From positions 1 to 52,418 of the forward strand of contig NZ_JAMZNK010000039.1 in NCBI RefSeq assembly GCF_027980145.1: a stretch of DNA of 52,418 nucleotides. Direction: 5' to 3'. A model generated the notes under the pieces. That model had not been told where the DNA came from. It saw only the letters and a program-made list of their open reading frames with translations, and searched no databases. Source of the stretch: Flavobacterium azizsancarii. Lineage in GTDB: Bacteria; Bacteroidota; Bacteroidia; Flavobacteriales; Flavobacteriaceae. Shown piece by piece: positions 27,288 to 34,696 of the stretch. Position numbers and translations under genes: made by a program. The first letter of the stretch is position 1, and each line of letters starts with the position of its first letter.

Positions 27288-27665
27288 ATGGGGATGTTTT
27301 CAGAATTTAAGGAATTTGCAATGAAAGGCAACGTAGTCGATCTGGCTGTGGGTGTGATCATTGGAGCTGCTTTTGGTAAAATTGTAAGCTCATTAATTGA
27401 AAATGTAATTACACCTTTAATACTAAAACCGGCATTAGATGCGGCTCATTTATCGACTATCGAGGAGCTGACCGCTTTTGGAGGCGTTAAGTACGGTTTG
27501 TTTCTTTCGGCAGTAATTAACTTTTTAATTGTTGCTTTTGTTTTGTTCTTAATCATTAAAGGAATAAACCATGCAAAAAAGAAAGATGTTGCTCCGCCAC
27601 CGCCGGCAGGACCAACTCAGGAAGAATTACTTATTCAGATTAGAGATCTGTTAAAAAATAAATAA
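27288..27665 (+). CDS. mscL: Large-conductance mechanosensitive channel
   Basis: The 125-residue protein opens with MGMFSEFKEFAMKGNVVDLAVGVIIGAAFGKIV, the N-terminal helix and gate-forming TM1 of MscL. TM2 is at about 65-90 (GLFLSAVINFLIVAFVLFLIIKGIN) and a C-terminal charged helix follows. A proline stretch (PPPPAGP) precedes the cytoplasmic bundle. It releases solutes under hypo-osmotic shock. It sits 68 bases after murF-alr, possibly cotranscribed, and ends at a terminator at 27691-27719. Confidence 0.95.
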   Translation: MGMFSEFKEFAMKGNVVDLAVGVIIGAAFGKIVSSLIENVITPLILKPALDAAHLSTIEELTAFGGVKYGLFLSAVINFLIVAFVLFLIIKGINHAKKKDVAPPPPAGPTQEELLIQIRDLLKNK

Positions 27666-27690
27666 TATACCGCTACACTAAGTCTAATTT

Positions 27691-27719
27691 AACCGTTCCT
27701 TAATTGGGACGGTTTTTTT
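27691..27719 (+). terminator. Intrinsic terminator after mscL
   Basis: AACCGTtCC-ttaatt-GGgACGGTT followed by seven T. It ends the murF-alr/mscL unit. Confidence 0.85.
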
Positions 27720-27764
27720 GTTTTTGTTTGATTTGTAACATTTTGTTATTTTTTGTGAAGCACC

Positions 27765-27794
27765 TTGTTTTGTTTTTTATTATAGCTACTTTTG
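27765..27794 (+). promoter_or_regulatory. Predicted asd promoter
   Basis: TTG at 27765-27767 and TACTTTTG at 27787-27794 with a 19-base spacer, 38 bases before the ATG. Confidence 0.6.
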
Positions 27795-27832
27795 CAGAGT
27801 AAATTAGATTAATTCATACTAAAAATATAAAA

Positions 27833-28822
27833 ATGAGAATAGCCGTTGTAGGTGCCACTGGTATGGTTGGCGAAATAATGCTTAAAGTTTTAGCAGAAAG
27901 AAATTTTCCAGTTACTGAGTTAATTCCTGTTGCTTCTGAAAAATCAGTAGGAAAAGAAATAGAATATAAAGGTCAAAAATATAAAGTTGTTGGGTTGCAA
28001 ACAGCAGTTGATTTAAAAGCGGATATCGCTCTTTTCTCAGCTGGAGGTGATACTTCATTAGAGTGGGCACCAAAATTTGCAGCAGCAGGAACTACAGTTA
28101 TTGATAATTCTTCGGCCTGGAGAATGGATCCGACAAAAAAGCTAATTGTTCCGGAAATCAATGCTGATACTTTAACAAAAGAAGATAAAATTATTGCAAA
28201 CCCAAACTGCTCCACTATTCAGATGGTTTTGACTTTGGCACCATTGCATAGAAAATACAATATAAAAAGAATCATTGTTTCTACCTACCAATCCATTACC
28301 GGAACAGGTGTAAAAGCAGTGAGACAATTAGAGAACGAATACGCAGGAGTTCAGGGAGAAATGGCTTATAAATATCCAATTCATAGAAATGCAATTCCAC
28401 ATTGCGATAGTTTCGAAGAAAACGGATACACGAAAGAAGAAATGAAATTAGTTCGTGAAACTCAAAAAATCCTTGGGGATAACACGATTAGAGTTACGGC
28501 AACTGCTGTTCGTGTACCAGTTGTAGGTGGACATAGCGAAGCTGTAAATGTTGAGTTTACAAATGATTTTGATGTAAATGAAGTTCGTGAAATTTTGCAT
28601 AACACGGATGGAATAGTGGTGCAGGATAATTTAGATACTTTTACCTACCCAATGCCACTATATGCCGAAGGTAAAAATGATGTTTTTGTTGGAAGAATCC
28701 GACGTGACGAAAGCCAGGAAAATACATTAAACATGTGGATTGTTGCTGATAACTTAAGAAAAGGTGCTGCAACAAACACAATTCAAATCGCTGAATATTT
28801 AATTGCAGCTGGTTTGGTATAA
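27833..28822 (+). CDS. asd: Aspartate-semialdehyde dehydrogenase
   Basis: The 329-residue enzyme reduces aspartyl phosphate to the semialdehyde, the branch to lysine/diaminopimelate, threonine and methionine. The NADP-binding N-terminus is VVGATGMVGEIML. The catalytic Cys lies in NPNCSTIQ (Cys126) and the acid/base His in GGHSEAV (His234). Length and motifs are normal. It is monocistronic between two terminators. Diaminopimelate supply links it loosely to the cell-wall gene upstream. Confidence 0.96.
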   Translation: MRIAVVGATGMVGEIMLKVLAERNFPVTELIPVASEKSVGKEIEYKGQKYKVVGLQTAVDLKADIALFSAGGDTSLEWAPKFAAAGTTVIDNSSAWRMDPTKKLIVPEINADTLTKEDKIIANPNCSTIQMVLTLAPLHRKYNIKRIIVSTYQSITGTGVKAVRQLENEYAGVQGEMAYKYPIHRNAIPHCDSFEENGYTKEEMKLVRETQKILGDNTIRVTATAVRVPVVGGHSEAVNVEFTNDFDVNEVREILHNTDGIVVQDNLDTFTYPMPLYAEGKNDVFVGRIRRDESQENTLNMWIVADNLRKGAATNTIQIAEYLIAAGLV

Positions 28823-28852
28823 TCAGAGATTAAAGAAAATTGTTATAAAGGA

Positions 28853-28889
28853 AAAGCCGTAATTGCAGTAATGTGATTGCGGTTTTTTT
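28853..28889 (+). terminator. Intrinsic terminator after asd
   Basis: GCCGTAAT-tgcagtaatgtg-ATTGCGGTTTTTTT. The stem has one G-T pair and is followed by a T-tract. Confidence 0.8.
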
Positions 28890-28924
28890 GTTGGAGTGTT
28901 TAAAAGTTTTTGAGTAAGAAATAA

Positions 28925-28932
28925 TACTTTTG
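28925..28932 (+). promoter_or_regulatory. Predicted -7 element of the immunity-like pair
   Basis: TACTTTTG, 24 bases before the ATG at 28957. The nearest TTG upstream is not well spaced. Confidence 0.4.
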
Positions 28933-28956
28933 TTTTAATCATAAAAGAGTAAAGGC

Positions 28957-29358
28957 ATGAGAACAGAAACTAGCCATTTTTGGTTTGGTAAATTTAGATC
29001 AGAAGCGGAATGTTTTAATTTTTTAGGTGAAAATGAAACGTATTATGAAGAAGATGATATAAAGGAAGAAGATAAATATATCTCTGAATTTGCAAGATCT
29101 CAAAGTGAGAATTTTTTAGATCATGACTTTATGGAAAGCGGTTTTGAAAATGAAAATGTTTCATTTGAAGAAAAATTCTCAAAATATTCTTATGCTGACC
29201 AATGGATTGTTGAAGCAAAAAGTAGATCAAAGAATCAAAATCTGGAGAGTATAAATACGATCGTGTTCATTTCGAAAGATCAGATAGAAAAACCAGTTTC
29301 AATAATTAATTCAAAATTTGAGTTACTTTATATTGGAGAAATTGAATATGAAATTTGA
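28957..29358 (+). CDS. Imm22-like immunity protein (candidate)
   Basis: The 133-residue acidic protein begins TSHFWFGKFRSEAECFNFLGE and has a central DKYISEFARSQSENFLDHDFMESGF segment. This resembles Imm22-type immunity proteins, which start with a 'H-W-G-F-SEEE' strand and have an acidic middle followed by 'FA-D...YD-DF'. It has no signal peptide. Its neighbour is an SMI1/KNR4 protein, another common immunity fold, 60 bases downstream on the same strand. No toxin is visible in the window. The family call rests on pattern memory. Confidence 0.5.
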   Translation: MRTETSHFWFGKFRSEAECFNFLGENETYYEEDDIKEEDKYISEFARSQSENFLDHDFMESGFENENVSFEEKFSKYSYADQWIVEAKSRSKNQNLESINTIVFISKDQIEKPVSIINSKFELLYIGEIEYEI

Positions 29359-29418
29359 TTAAAAAGTTTTAAAGAAATAATCTAAATCCTATCTTAGCTT
29401 ATAAATACAAAAAAACTG

Positions 29419-29919
29419 ATGAACTTCGATAACTATAAAATAATCCCCAACTATAAAACCAATAAAACAGATTTATTCCTTGCTGAGAAAGAAGAAATCC
29501 TGGCCTGCGAAAAAACCTTAAATATTGTTTTTGACGATGATTACAAACAATATGTTTTAACATACGGAAGCGGAATTCTCGGCGGAACCTATGTTAGAAT
29601 TTATCTTCCGGAAAACATAATATTAACAGATACTGAATGGAAAGATCGTATAAGTGAATATTGGTTTTGGGATGAAGGAAAAGAAATATTGACAAAAGAA
29701 GAAGTATTAAACTCTGTTAGAATTGGTGATACTTTTGATGGAGATGAAATTATTCTTTACAAAGGAGAATATTTTATCTTGCCGCGAAATAGCGAAATGA
29801 TCTACAAAACAGGAAAAACACTTGAAGAAACCATTACATGGTTGTGTTCATCCGGAATCCTGACCGAAGCATTTCCTGAAAGAGAATTTGAACCTTTTGA
29901 TCCAGGTGAACTTATATAA
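29419..29919 (+). CDS. SMI1/KNR4 family protein (immunity-like)
   Basis: The 166-residue acidic protein has the SMI1/KNR4 phrases: an early alternating helix ('AEKEEILACEKTLNIVFDDDYKQYVLTYGSG'), a middle 'EEVLNSVRIGDTFDGDEIILYKGEYFILPRNS' and a C-terminal 'TLEETITWLCSSG'. In bacteria this fold is the most common immunity protein of polymorphic toxin systems. It acts in the cytosol by binding a toxin. It follows the Imm22-like gene by 60 bases, so the two probably form one unit. No toxin or contact-dependent secretion gene is nearby. Confidence 0.75.
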   Translation: MNFDNYKIIPNYKTNKTDLFLAEKEEILACEKTLNIVFDDDYKQYVLTYGSGILGGTYVRIYLPENIILTDTEWKDRISEYWFWDEGKEILTKEEVLNSVRIGDTFDGDEIILYKGEYFILPRNSEMIYKTGKTLEETITWLCSSGILTEAFPEREFEPFDPGELI

Positions 29920-29931
29920 ATCCCAAAAAAA

Positions 29932-29971
29932 AATTCCAAATTCCAATTGCTATAATTGGAATTTGGAATTT
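29932..29971. repeat. AATTCCAAATTCCAA palindrome
   Basis: AATTCCAAATTCCAATT-gctat-AATTGGAATTTGGAATT followed by T residues. It may end transcription from both sides, since the SMI1 gene and the ferredoxin gene converge here. The same word occurs around the four-helix gene at 836-1470. Confidence 0.7.
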
Positions 29972-29993
29972 TAAAAATATTGTAATTTATAGC

Positions 29994-30311
29994 TTAATAT
30001 TCAGGTGCTAATTCTAATTCTAATCCTTCTAACTCGGTAGTAATTGGAATCTGACAACCTAAACGGCTATTTGATTTAACATAAAATGCTTCCGATAACA
30101 TAGCTTCTTCTTCATCTCCCATTTCTGGTAATGCAACATCATTAAGAACATAACACTGGCAAGAAGCACACATGGCCATTCCGCCACAGGTTCCTTCAAC
30201 AGGAAGTTCGTATGCTTTGCATAACTCCATTATATTCATTGCCATATCAGTTGGAGCTTGTAATTCGTGTATAACTCCTTCTCGATCTTTAATCTTTATT
30301 AATACATCCAT
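29994..30311 (-). CDS. [2Fe-2S] ferredoxin, adrenodoxin/Isc type
   Basis: The 105-residue protein carries the cluster Cys at 42, 48 and 51 (GTCGGMAMCASCQCYV) and at 86 (LGCQI), the vertebrate-type C-x5-C-x2-C...C pattern. The spacing and 'DEEEAMLSEAF' match ISC-type ferredoxins that give electrons to iron-sulfur assembly. NifU-like and Mrp genes lie within 2.5 kb on the same strand, which supports that role. The gap to the next gene upstream is only 60 bases. Confidence 0.9.
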   Translation of the reverse strand: MDVLIKIKDREGVIHELQAPTDMAMNIMELCKAYELPVEGTCGGMAMCASCQCYVLNDVALPEMGDEEEAMLSEAFYVKSNSRLGCQIPITTELEGLELELAPEY

Positions 30312-30371
30312 TTTAATTATTTGGAATTTTACTGGTTAGGATTTTATAACGTGAAAAAATCCCTAATTACA

Positions 30372-30854
30372 TTAACTATTTTTTATACTAAATGCGTATT
30401 CTTTTTTATTACCTTCTTTAAGACGCATTTTTACACCAAGGGTATTTCCGTTTTTTTCTAGTATCGTTACAAAAGCAATTACAGAATAATAATCTTTGTC
30501 TGCCTGAAAGATTAAAGTTCCTTCGTAAGTCGAATTCATTACACCTTGCTTGTCTGTTGTTACAGATACTTTTCTTGGATGACTAAATTCTGCAGTGCTA
30601 TAAGTAGCTTTGTTTGCAAATTTGGCTTTTCCGTTGCAGAAATCGAATAAGAAGTCATAATTACCAATTCTCAGGGAGCCTTCTTCATCACTTGCATTAG
30701 TCGAAAATACTATTTGACCTGCGTATTTAAAATCTGACCATTCTTCTGCTTCATTTAGCCAGGCTTTGTCAACAATTAATGTTTGTGTGGTTTGCTGGGC
30801 ATAACTTACAGAAACAAAAAACAACAATAAAAATAGAGCGTAATAGTTCTTCAT
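30372..30854 (-). CDS. Secreted protein of unknown function
   Basis: The 160-residue protein has a clear signal peptide, MKNYYALFLLLFFVSVSYAQ. The mature part is beta-rich, with a 'YEGTLIFQADKDYYSVIAFVTILEKNGN' segment and one Cys (FDFCNGKA). I do not recognise a family. It sits inside the iron-sulfur gene group, with its own TAAATTTG promoter word on the minus strand at 30881-30888, so its position may be incidental. Confidence 0.7.
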   Translation of the reverse strand: MKNYYALFLLLFFVSVSYAQQTTQTLIVDKAWLNEAEEWSDFKYAGQIVFSTNASDEEGSLRIGNYDFLFDFCNGKAKFANKATYSTAEFSHPRKVSVTTDKQGVMNSTYEGTLIFQADKDYYSVIAFVTILEKNGNTLGVKMRLKEGNKKEYAFSIKNS

Positions 30855-30880
30855 AAATTTAAGGTTTTGGGATTATGTGA

Positions 30881-30888
30881 CAAATTTA
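30881..30888 (-). promoter_or_regulatory. Predicted -7 element of the secreted protein gene
   Basis: The minus-strand word TAAATTTG lies 27 bases before the ATG. An upstream TTG (plus 30903-30905) is 14 bases away. Confidence 0.4.
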
Positions 30889-31070
30889 AGTTAAATATGT
30901 AACAATTCCTTAACGGAAACTCTTAAATGTTTATGTTGTTTTTTATTAAATTCGTAATAAGTAACTTGAATTTTATTTTATTTTTGAATATTTAGAAATC
31001 AAACCCTTCAAAGAGCTATTATTCCTGTTAAATATTCAAATCTAAAAAATAGAAAAAATACTGTTTTTTA

Positions 31071-31310
31071 TTACATTATATTAACCACAGTTTCAATTTG
31101 TGGTGCATATTTTTTTATTGTAGTTTCAACCCCTGCTTTCAAAGTCATTTGATTAACACTGCAGCTAATGCATGCTCCTTCAAGTCGAACTTTAACGTGT
31201 TTGTCGTCGTCTATAGAAATTAGAGTAATGTCTCCACCGTCAGAATTTAAAAAAGGTCTGATTTCTTCTAGAGCTAATAATACGTTGTTTGTTAATTCTT
31301 CTGTTGTCAT
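31071..31310 (-). CDS. NifU C-terminal-domain iron-sulfur carrier (NfuA-like)
   Basis: The product is 79 residues from the ATG at 31310; a start nine codons further upstream is possible but less natural. It is a single NifU C-terminal domain with the cluster-binding C-x2-C in LEGACISCSV (Cys47, Cys50). Dimers of such domains hold a [4Fe-4S] cluster for transfer to target proteins. It follows mrp on the same strand after a gap filled by an inverted repeat (about 31336-31430). It likely acts with Mrp and the ferredoxin downstream. Confidence 0.9.
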   Translation of the reverse strand: MTTEELTNNVLLALEEIRPFLNSDGGDITLISIDDDKHVKVRLEGACISCSVNQMTLKAGVETTIKKYAPQIETVVNIM

Positions 31311-31329
31311 AATTTTATCAATTAGGTAA

Positions 31330-31430
31330 TTAGTCAAATTAGATAATTAGAAAATTCACTTTGAAGTAAAATTGTCTAATTATCTAATTTTCAAATCATC
31401 TCATTAGTTGTATCTCAATTATCTAATTAT
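31330..31430. repeat. TCTAATTATCTAATTTT inverted repeat in the mrp-nfu gap
   Basis: AAATTAGATAATTAGAAAATT near 31337 pairs with TTGTCTAATTATCTAATTTT near 31374, and a further partial copy, 'caattatctaatta', lies at about 31414. The arms are made of repeated 'taatta/ctaat' words, as in other gaps of this window. Confidence 0.6.
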
Positions 31431-32557
31431 TTCTTAACTGCTGAGCAACCTGCCATAGTTGTAATTTTGATGGCTTCTGTTGCAGGTAAATTGTCATTTC
31501 TGTTTACTACTTCCTGAACAACATTTCTGGTTATTTCTTCAAAAACAGTTTCGATTGCTGATGCCGTTTGCATTGCTGCAGGGCGACCAAAATCTCCCGC
31601 TTCGCGAATAGATTGTACAATTGGTACTTCTCCTAAAAATGGAACATCAAGATCTTCGGCAAGGTTTTTTGCACCTTCCTGACCAAAGATATAGTATTTA
31701 TTGTCAGGTAATTCTTCTGGTGTAAAGTACGCCATATTTTCGATAATTCCCAAAACAGGAACATTAATGTTGTCCTGCATAAACATAGCAACACCTTTTT
31801 TAGCATCGGCAAGAGCCACAGCCTGAGGTGTACTTACTACAACAGCACCGGTAATTGGTAATGATTGCATGATCGAAAGATGAATATCTCCCGTTCCTGG
31901 AGGTAAATCGATTAACATGAAATCTAATTCTCCCCAATCAGCATCAAAAATCATTTGGTTCAAAGCTTTTGCAGCCATTGGACCTCTCCAGATAACCGCC
32001 TGACTTGGAGCAGTGAAAAAACCAATAGAAAGTATTTTTATACCATAACTTTCAACAGGTTTCATTTTTGATTTTCCGTCAACAGTAATCGAAATTGGTT
32101 TTTCGTTTTCAACATCAAACATAATAGGCATCGAAGGCCCGTAGATATCTGCATCAAGAACACCAACATTAAAACCCATTTTAGCAAGTGTTACAGCAAG
32201 ATTCGCAGTAACAGTCGATTTTCCAACTCCACCTTTACCAGAAGCAACGGCAATAATATTTTTGATTCCCGGAATAGCTTTTCCTTTTATTTCGTTAGGA
32301 TTTTCTTTTGCCTCAACTTTAATGTTTACTTTGATTTTTGCCTCAGGAGATACCAATTCAAGAATTGTTTTTTTGATATCGTCTTCAGCTCTTTTTTTAA
32401 TGTGCATTGCTGGCGTATGCAGAACTAAATCTACTACAACTTCATCACCAAAAGTTATTACATTGGCAACAGCACCACTTTCAACCATATTTTTTCCTTC
32501 GCCAGCTATAGTGATTGTCTCTAGAGCTTTAAGAATTTCTTTTCTATCTAATTTCAT
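31427..32557 (-). CDS. Mrp/ApbC family iron-sulfur cluster carrier ATPase
   Basis: The 376-residue protein has an N-terminal MIP18 (DUF59)-like domain (residues 1-~80) and a P-loop NTPase with the deviant Walker A GKGGVGKST at 107-115. Later come MIDLPPGTGDIHLS and GIIENMAYF. Mrp proteins bind a [4Fe-4S] cluster at a dimer interface and pass it on to apoproteins. The usual C-x2-C is not visible near the middle; a single Cys is in the last residues (MAGCSAVKK). The nfu-like gene follows directly. A promoter lies at 32628-32656. Confidence 0.92.
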   Translation of the reverse strand: MKLDRKEILKALETITIAGEGKNMVESGAVANVITFGDEVVVDLVLHTPAMHIKKRAEDDIKKTILELVSPEAKIKVNIKVEAKENPNEIKGKAIPGIKNIIAVASGKGGVGKSTVTANLAVTLAKMGFNVGVLDADIYGPSMPIMFDVENEKPISITVDGKSKMKPVESYGIKILSIGFFTAPSQAVIWRGPMAAKALNQMIFDADWGELDFMLIDLPPGTGDIHLSIMQSLPITGAVVVSTPQAVALADAKKGVAMFMQDNINVPVLGIIENMAYFTPEELPDNKYYIFGQEGAKNLAEDLDVPFLGEVPIVQSIREAGDFGRPAAMQTASAIETVFEEITRNVVQEVVNRNDNLPATEAIKITTMAGCSAVKK

Positions 32558-32627
32558 TTTAATCTACTGTTTTCTATTGAAAGAAATCGATTTAAGCATT
32601 GTGTTTATTTAAACTGATTTCAGACTA

Positions 32628-32656
32628 CAAAGATAACAGATTATGTTCGGATTCAA
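32628..32656 (-). promoter_or_regulatory. Predicted mrp promoter
   Basis: On the minus strand TATCTTTG (plus 32628-32635) and TTG (plus 32654-32656) have an 18-base spacer. It is 71 bases before the mrp start. Confidence 0.6.
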
Positions 32657-32826
32657 ACCCTTTTAAATTGTATTTATTGATATTGAGATTAGTCAAAATG
32701 ATTCTTATTGTTTGTATTTACTTTCTTATATCAAAAAAATGTTGGCACCATTTCACCTGCTCCTCTATACAAAGAATTCTTTTTGAGCTAAAACATATGA
32801 ATTTTACGATAAATTTTCAGAATAGG

Positions 32827-32860
32827 TTGACTAAAATTCCAATAATCTTCGCTATATTTG
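32827..32860 (+). promoter_or_regulatory. Predicted promoter of the L,D-transpeptidase gene
   Basis: TTG at 32827-32829 and TATATTTG at 32853-32860 with a 23-base spacer. It is 124 bases before the ATG at 32984. The divergent gap (32558-32983) holds no other feature I can support. Confidence 0.5.
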
Positions 32861-32983
32861 AGTACCCTAAATTTATAATTTCTACTGTTTTTTAAAAATA
32901 TCTGAAAACTTGTTAATAGGTAAATTATGGTTTTTCGTTATTTTTTAATAAAATTTATTTGCTAAAATCTAAATCTAAAAAGT

Positions 32984-34603
32984 ATGCGAAATTTTACTTC
33001 TTTACCTGTTATTGCGGCCGTTATATTTTTGATGTTTTCCTTTGAATCTTCAGGAAAGGAAATCGAAATAAAAAGTAAAATGACGGGGTCTGAAAATACT
33101 TTTTTAATCAAAAAGTACGTATCAAAAGTTACTGTTAATGCGGAATCGATTACTGAGTTTTACAAGAAATATCCCAAATTAAAAAAGTACCAAAGTGACG
33201 TTTTAGATCTGTATAAAAAGAAAGAATACAGTGCAATCTGGCATGATGATAAAAGAGTCAGCGAATTTGGTTCGTTACTCTATCATAAAGTACGTTTATT
33301 GGGTGACCAGGGTATCAAGGCTACTATGCCTTATATGGATTTGGTCGATGATGTTTTTAATGAAAACGTGTCCAATAAACTTCCTCAGATAGATACAGAA
33401 CTTTTATTATCTAATATGTATGTCTTTTATGCCAGTAATGTATATTCTGGTGTTGATCCTGCAACCTTAAAGAAAATTGGTTGGTTTTTGCCGGCAAAAA
33501 GTATTTCGTATGCCAAGATATTAGATTCATTGATAGTTGATCCCGCAAGATTAAATAAAGATGAAAATCTTTTGTTTGGGCAATATTATAAGCTTAAAGC
33601 AATGTTGAAAAAATATCGAACTATTGAGCAAAATAAGCAATGGACAAAAATAGATATAGACAGCTTAAATTATAAGGATTTAAAGCCTTTTGATAGTGGA
33701 GTGGCTGTAAAACAAATAAGAGCACGATTGTTTGTAGTTGGAGATTTAGCACAAGATTCTAAAAGAGATGTCTACGATGAGGAGATGATGGCAGGTGTTT
33801 TAAAATATAAAAAGAGATACGGTCTTAAGTTAAATTATGCACTTACCAGAGATCATATCAACCAAATGAATGAGCCAGTTGGAAATCGTATTAAGACGAT
33901 TATGCTTAATATGGAACGCTGCAGATGGATACCAACTAACTTGGCACAAGCTAGTGAATACATTATGATTAACATACCATCATTTAGATTGGTGTATGTG
34001 AAAAATGGTAAATATGAATTGGTTTCGGATGTTTTTGTTGGAACCAGGATGACTGAAACAGTGATTTTTAGCGGAATGATGGACAGAATCGTATTTAGTC
34101 CTTATTGGTATGTGCCGCAGAGTATTATTAAAAATGAATTAAAACTCAAAATGGCCGAAGATAAAAATTATCTGGCAGATCATAATATGGAATGGAATGG
34201 CGGAAATGTTCGTCAAAAACCCGGACCTAAAAATTCTCTGGGATTGGTTAAATTTATGTTCCCAAACCCAAATGATATTTATTTGCACGATACACCGGCT
34301 AAGAGTTTATTTGATTTTGAAAAACGTATTTTTAGTCATGGATGTATTAATGTTAAAGAAGCAAAAAATTTGGCTCTTGCTATTTTAAAAGACGATCCGG
34401 ATTGGCCTGTTGATAAAATAGATCAGGCAATGAGTGGGGAGAAAGAGACAACTTGTAAGCTTAAAACTAAAATCCCAATCTATATTGGTTACTTTACAGC
34501 GTGGGTTAATGATGAAGGAGAAATTGGTTTTTATCCGGATGTGTATGACAGAGACGCGCAATTAGATAAATTGCTTTACTCAGATTCTGTTGCTATAAAA
34601 TAA
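32984..34603 (+). CDS. L,D-transpeptidase, YcbB/LdtD-like
   Basis: The 539-residue protein has an N-terminal signal segment (VIAAVIFLMFSFESSG), a scaffold and peptidoglycan-binding-like region in the middle, and a C-terminal YkuD catalytic domain. The catalytic motif is SHGCIN with Cys454, preceded by IYLHDTPAKSLFDFEKRIF. The pattern 'GPKNSLGLVKFMFPN' is typical of YcbB. It would form 3-3 meso-DAP crosslinks or attach proteins in the periplasm. It is monocistronic, with a terminator at 34640-34677 shared with the convergent ABC operon. Confidence 0.9.
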   Translation: MRNFTSLPVIAAVIFLMFSFESSGKEIEIKSKMTGSENTFLIKKYVSKVTVNAESITEFYKKYPKLKKYQSDVLDLYKKKEYSAIWHDDKRVSEFGSLLYHKVRLLGDQGIKATMPYMDLVDDVFNENVSNKLPQIDTELLLSNMYVFYASNVYSGVDPATLKKIGWFLPAKSISYAKILDSLIVDPARLNKDENLLFGQYYKLKAMLKKYRTIEQNKQWTKIDIDSLNYKDLKPFDSGVAVKQIRARLFVVGDLAQDSKRDVYDEEMMAGVLKYKKRYGLKLNYALTRDHINQMNEPVGNRIKTIMLNMERCRWIPTNLAQASEYIMINIPSFRLVYVKNGKYELVSDVFVGTRMTETVIFSGMMDRIVFSPYWYVPQSIIKNELKLKMAEDKNYLADHNMEWNGGNVRQKPGPKNSLGLVKFMFPNPNDIYLHDTPAKSLFDFEKRIFSHGCINVKEAKNLALAILKDDPDWPVDKIDQAMSGEKETTCKLKTKIPIYIGYFTAWVNDEGEIGFYPDVYDRDAQLDKLLYSDSVAIK

Positions 34604-34639
34604 GTGCAAGCAAGATTCTGTTGTTTTAAGAATAAAAAA

Positions 34640-34677
34640 GAAACCCGCCAGATTAATGGATCTGGCGGGTTTTTTTA
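34640..34677. terminator. Bidirectional intrinsic terminator
   Basis: AAACCCGCCAGA-ttaatgga-TCTGGCGGGTTTTTTT. The perfect stem has A-rich and T-rich flanks, between the convergent L,D-transpeptidase and ABC permease genes. Confidence 0.9.
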
Positions 34678-34696
34678 AAAAAAATGGTCTACAAGC

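Noticed and set aside
32599..32895. Open frame in the mrp / L,D-transpeptidase gap
   Set aside because: It covers two predicted divergent promoters, has low-complexity residues and no recognisable domain.
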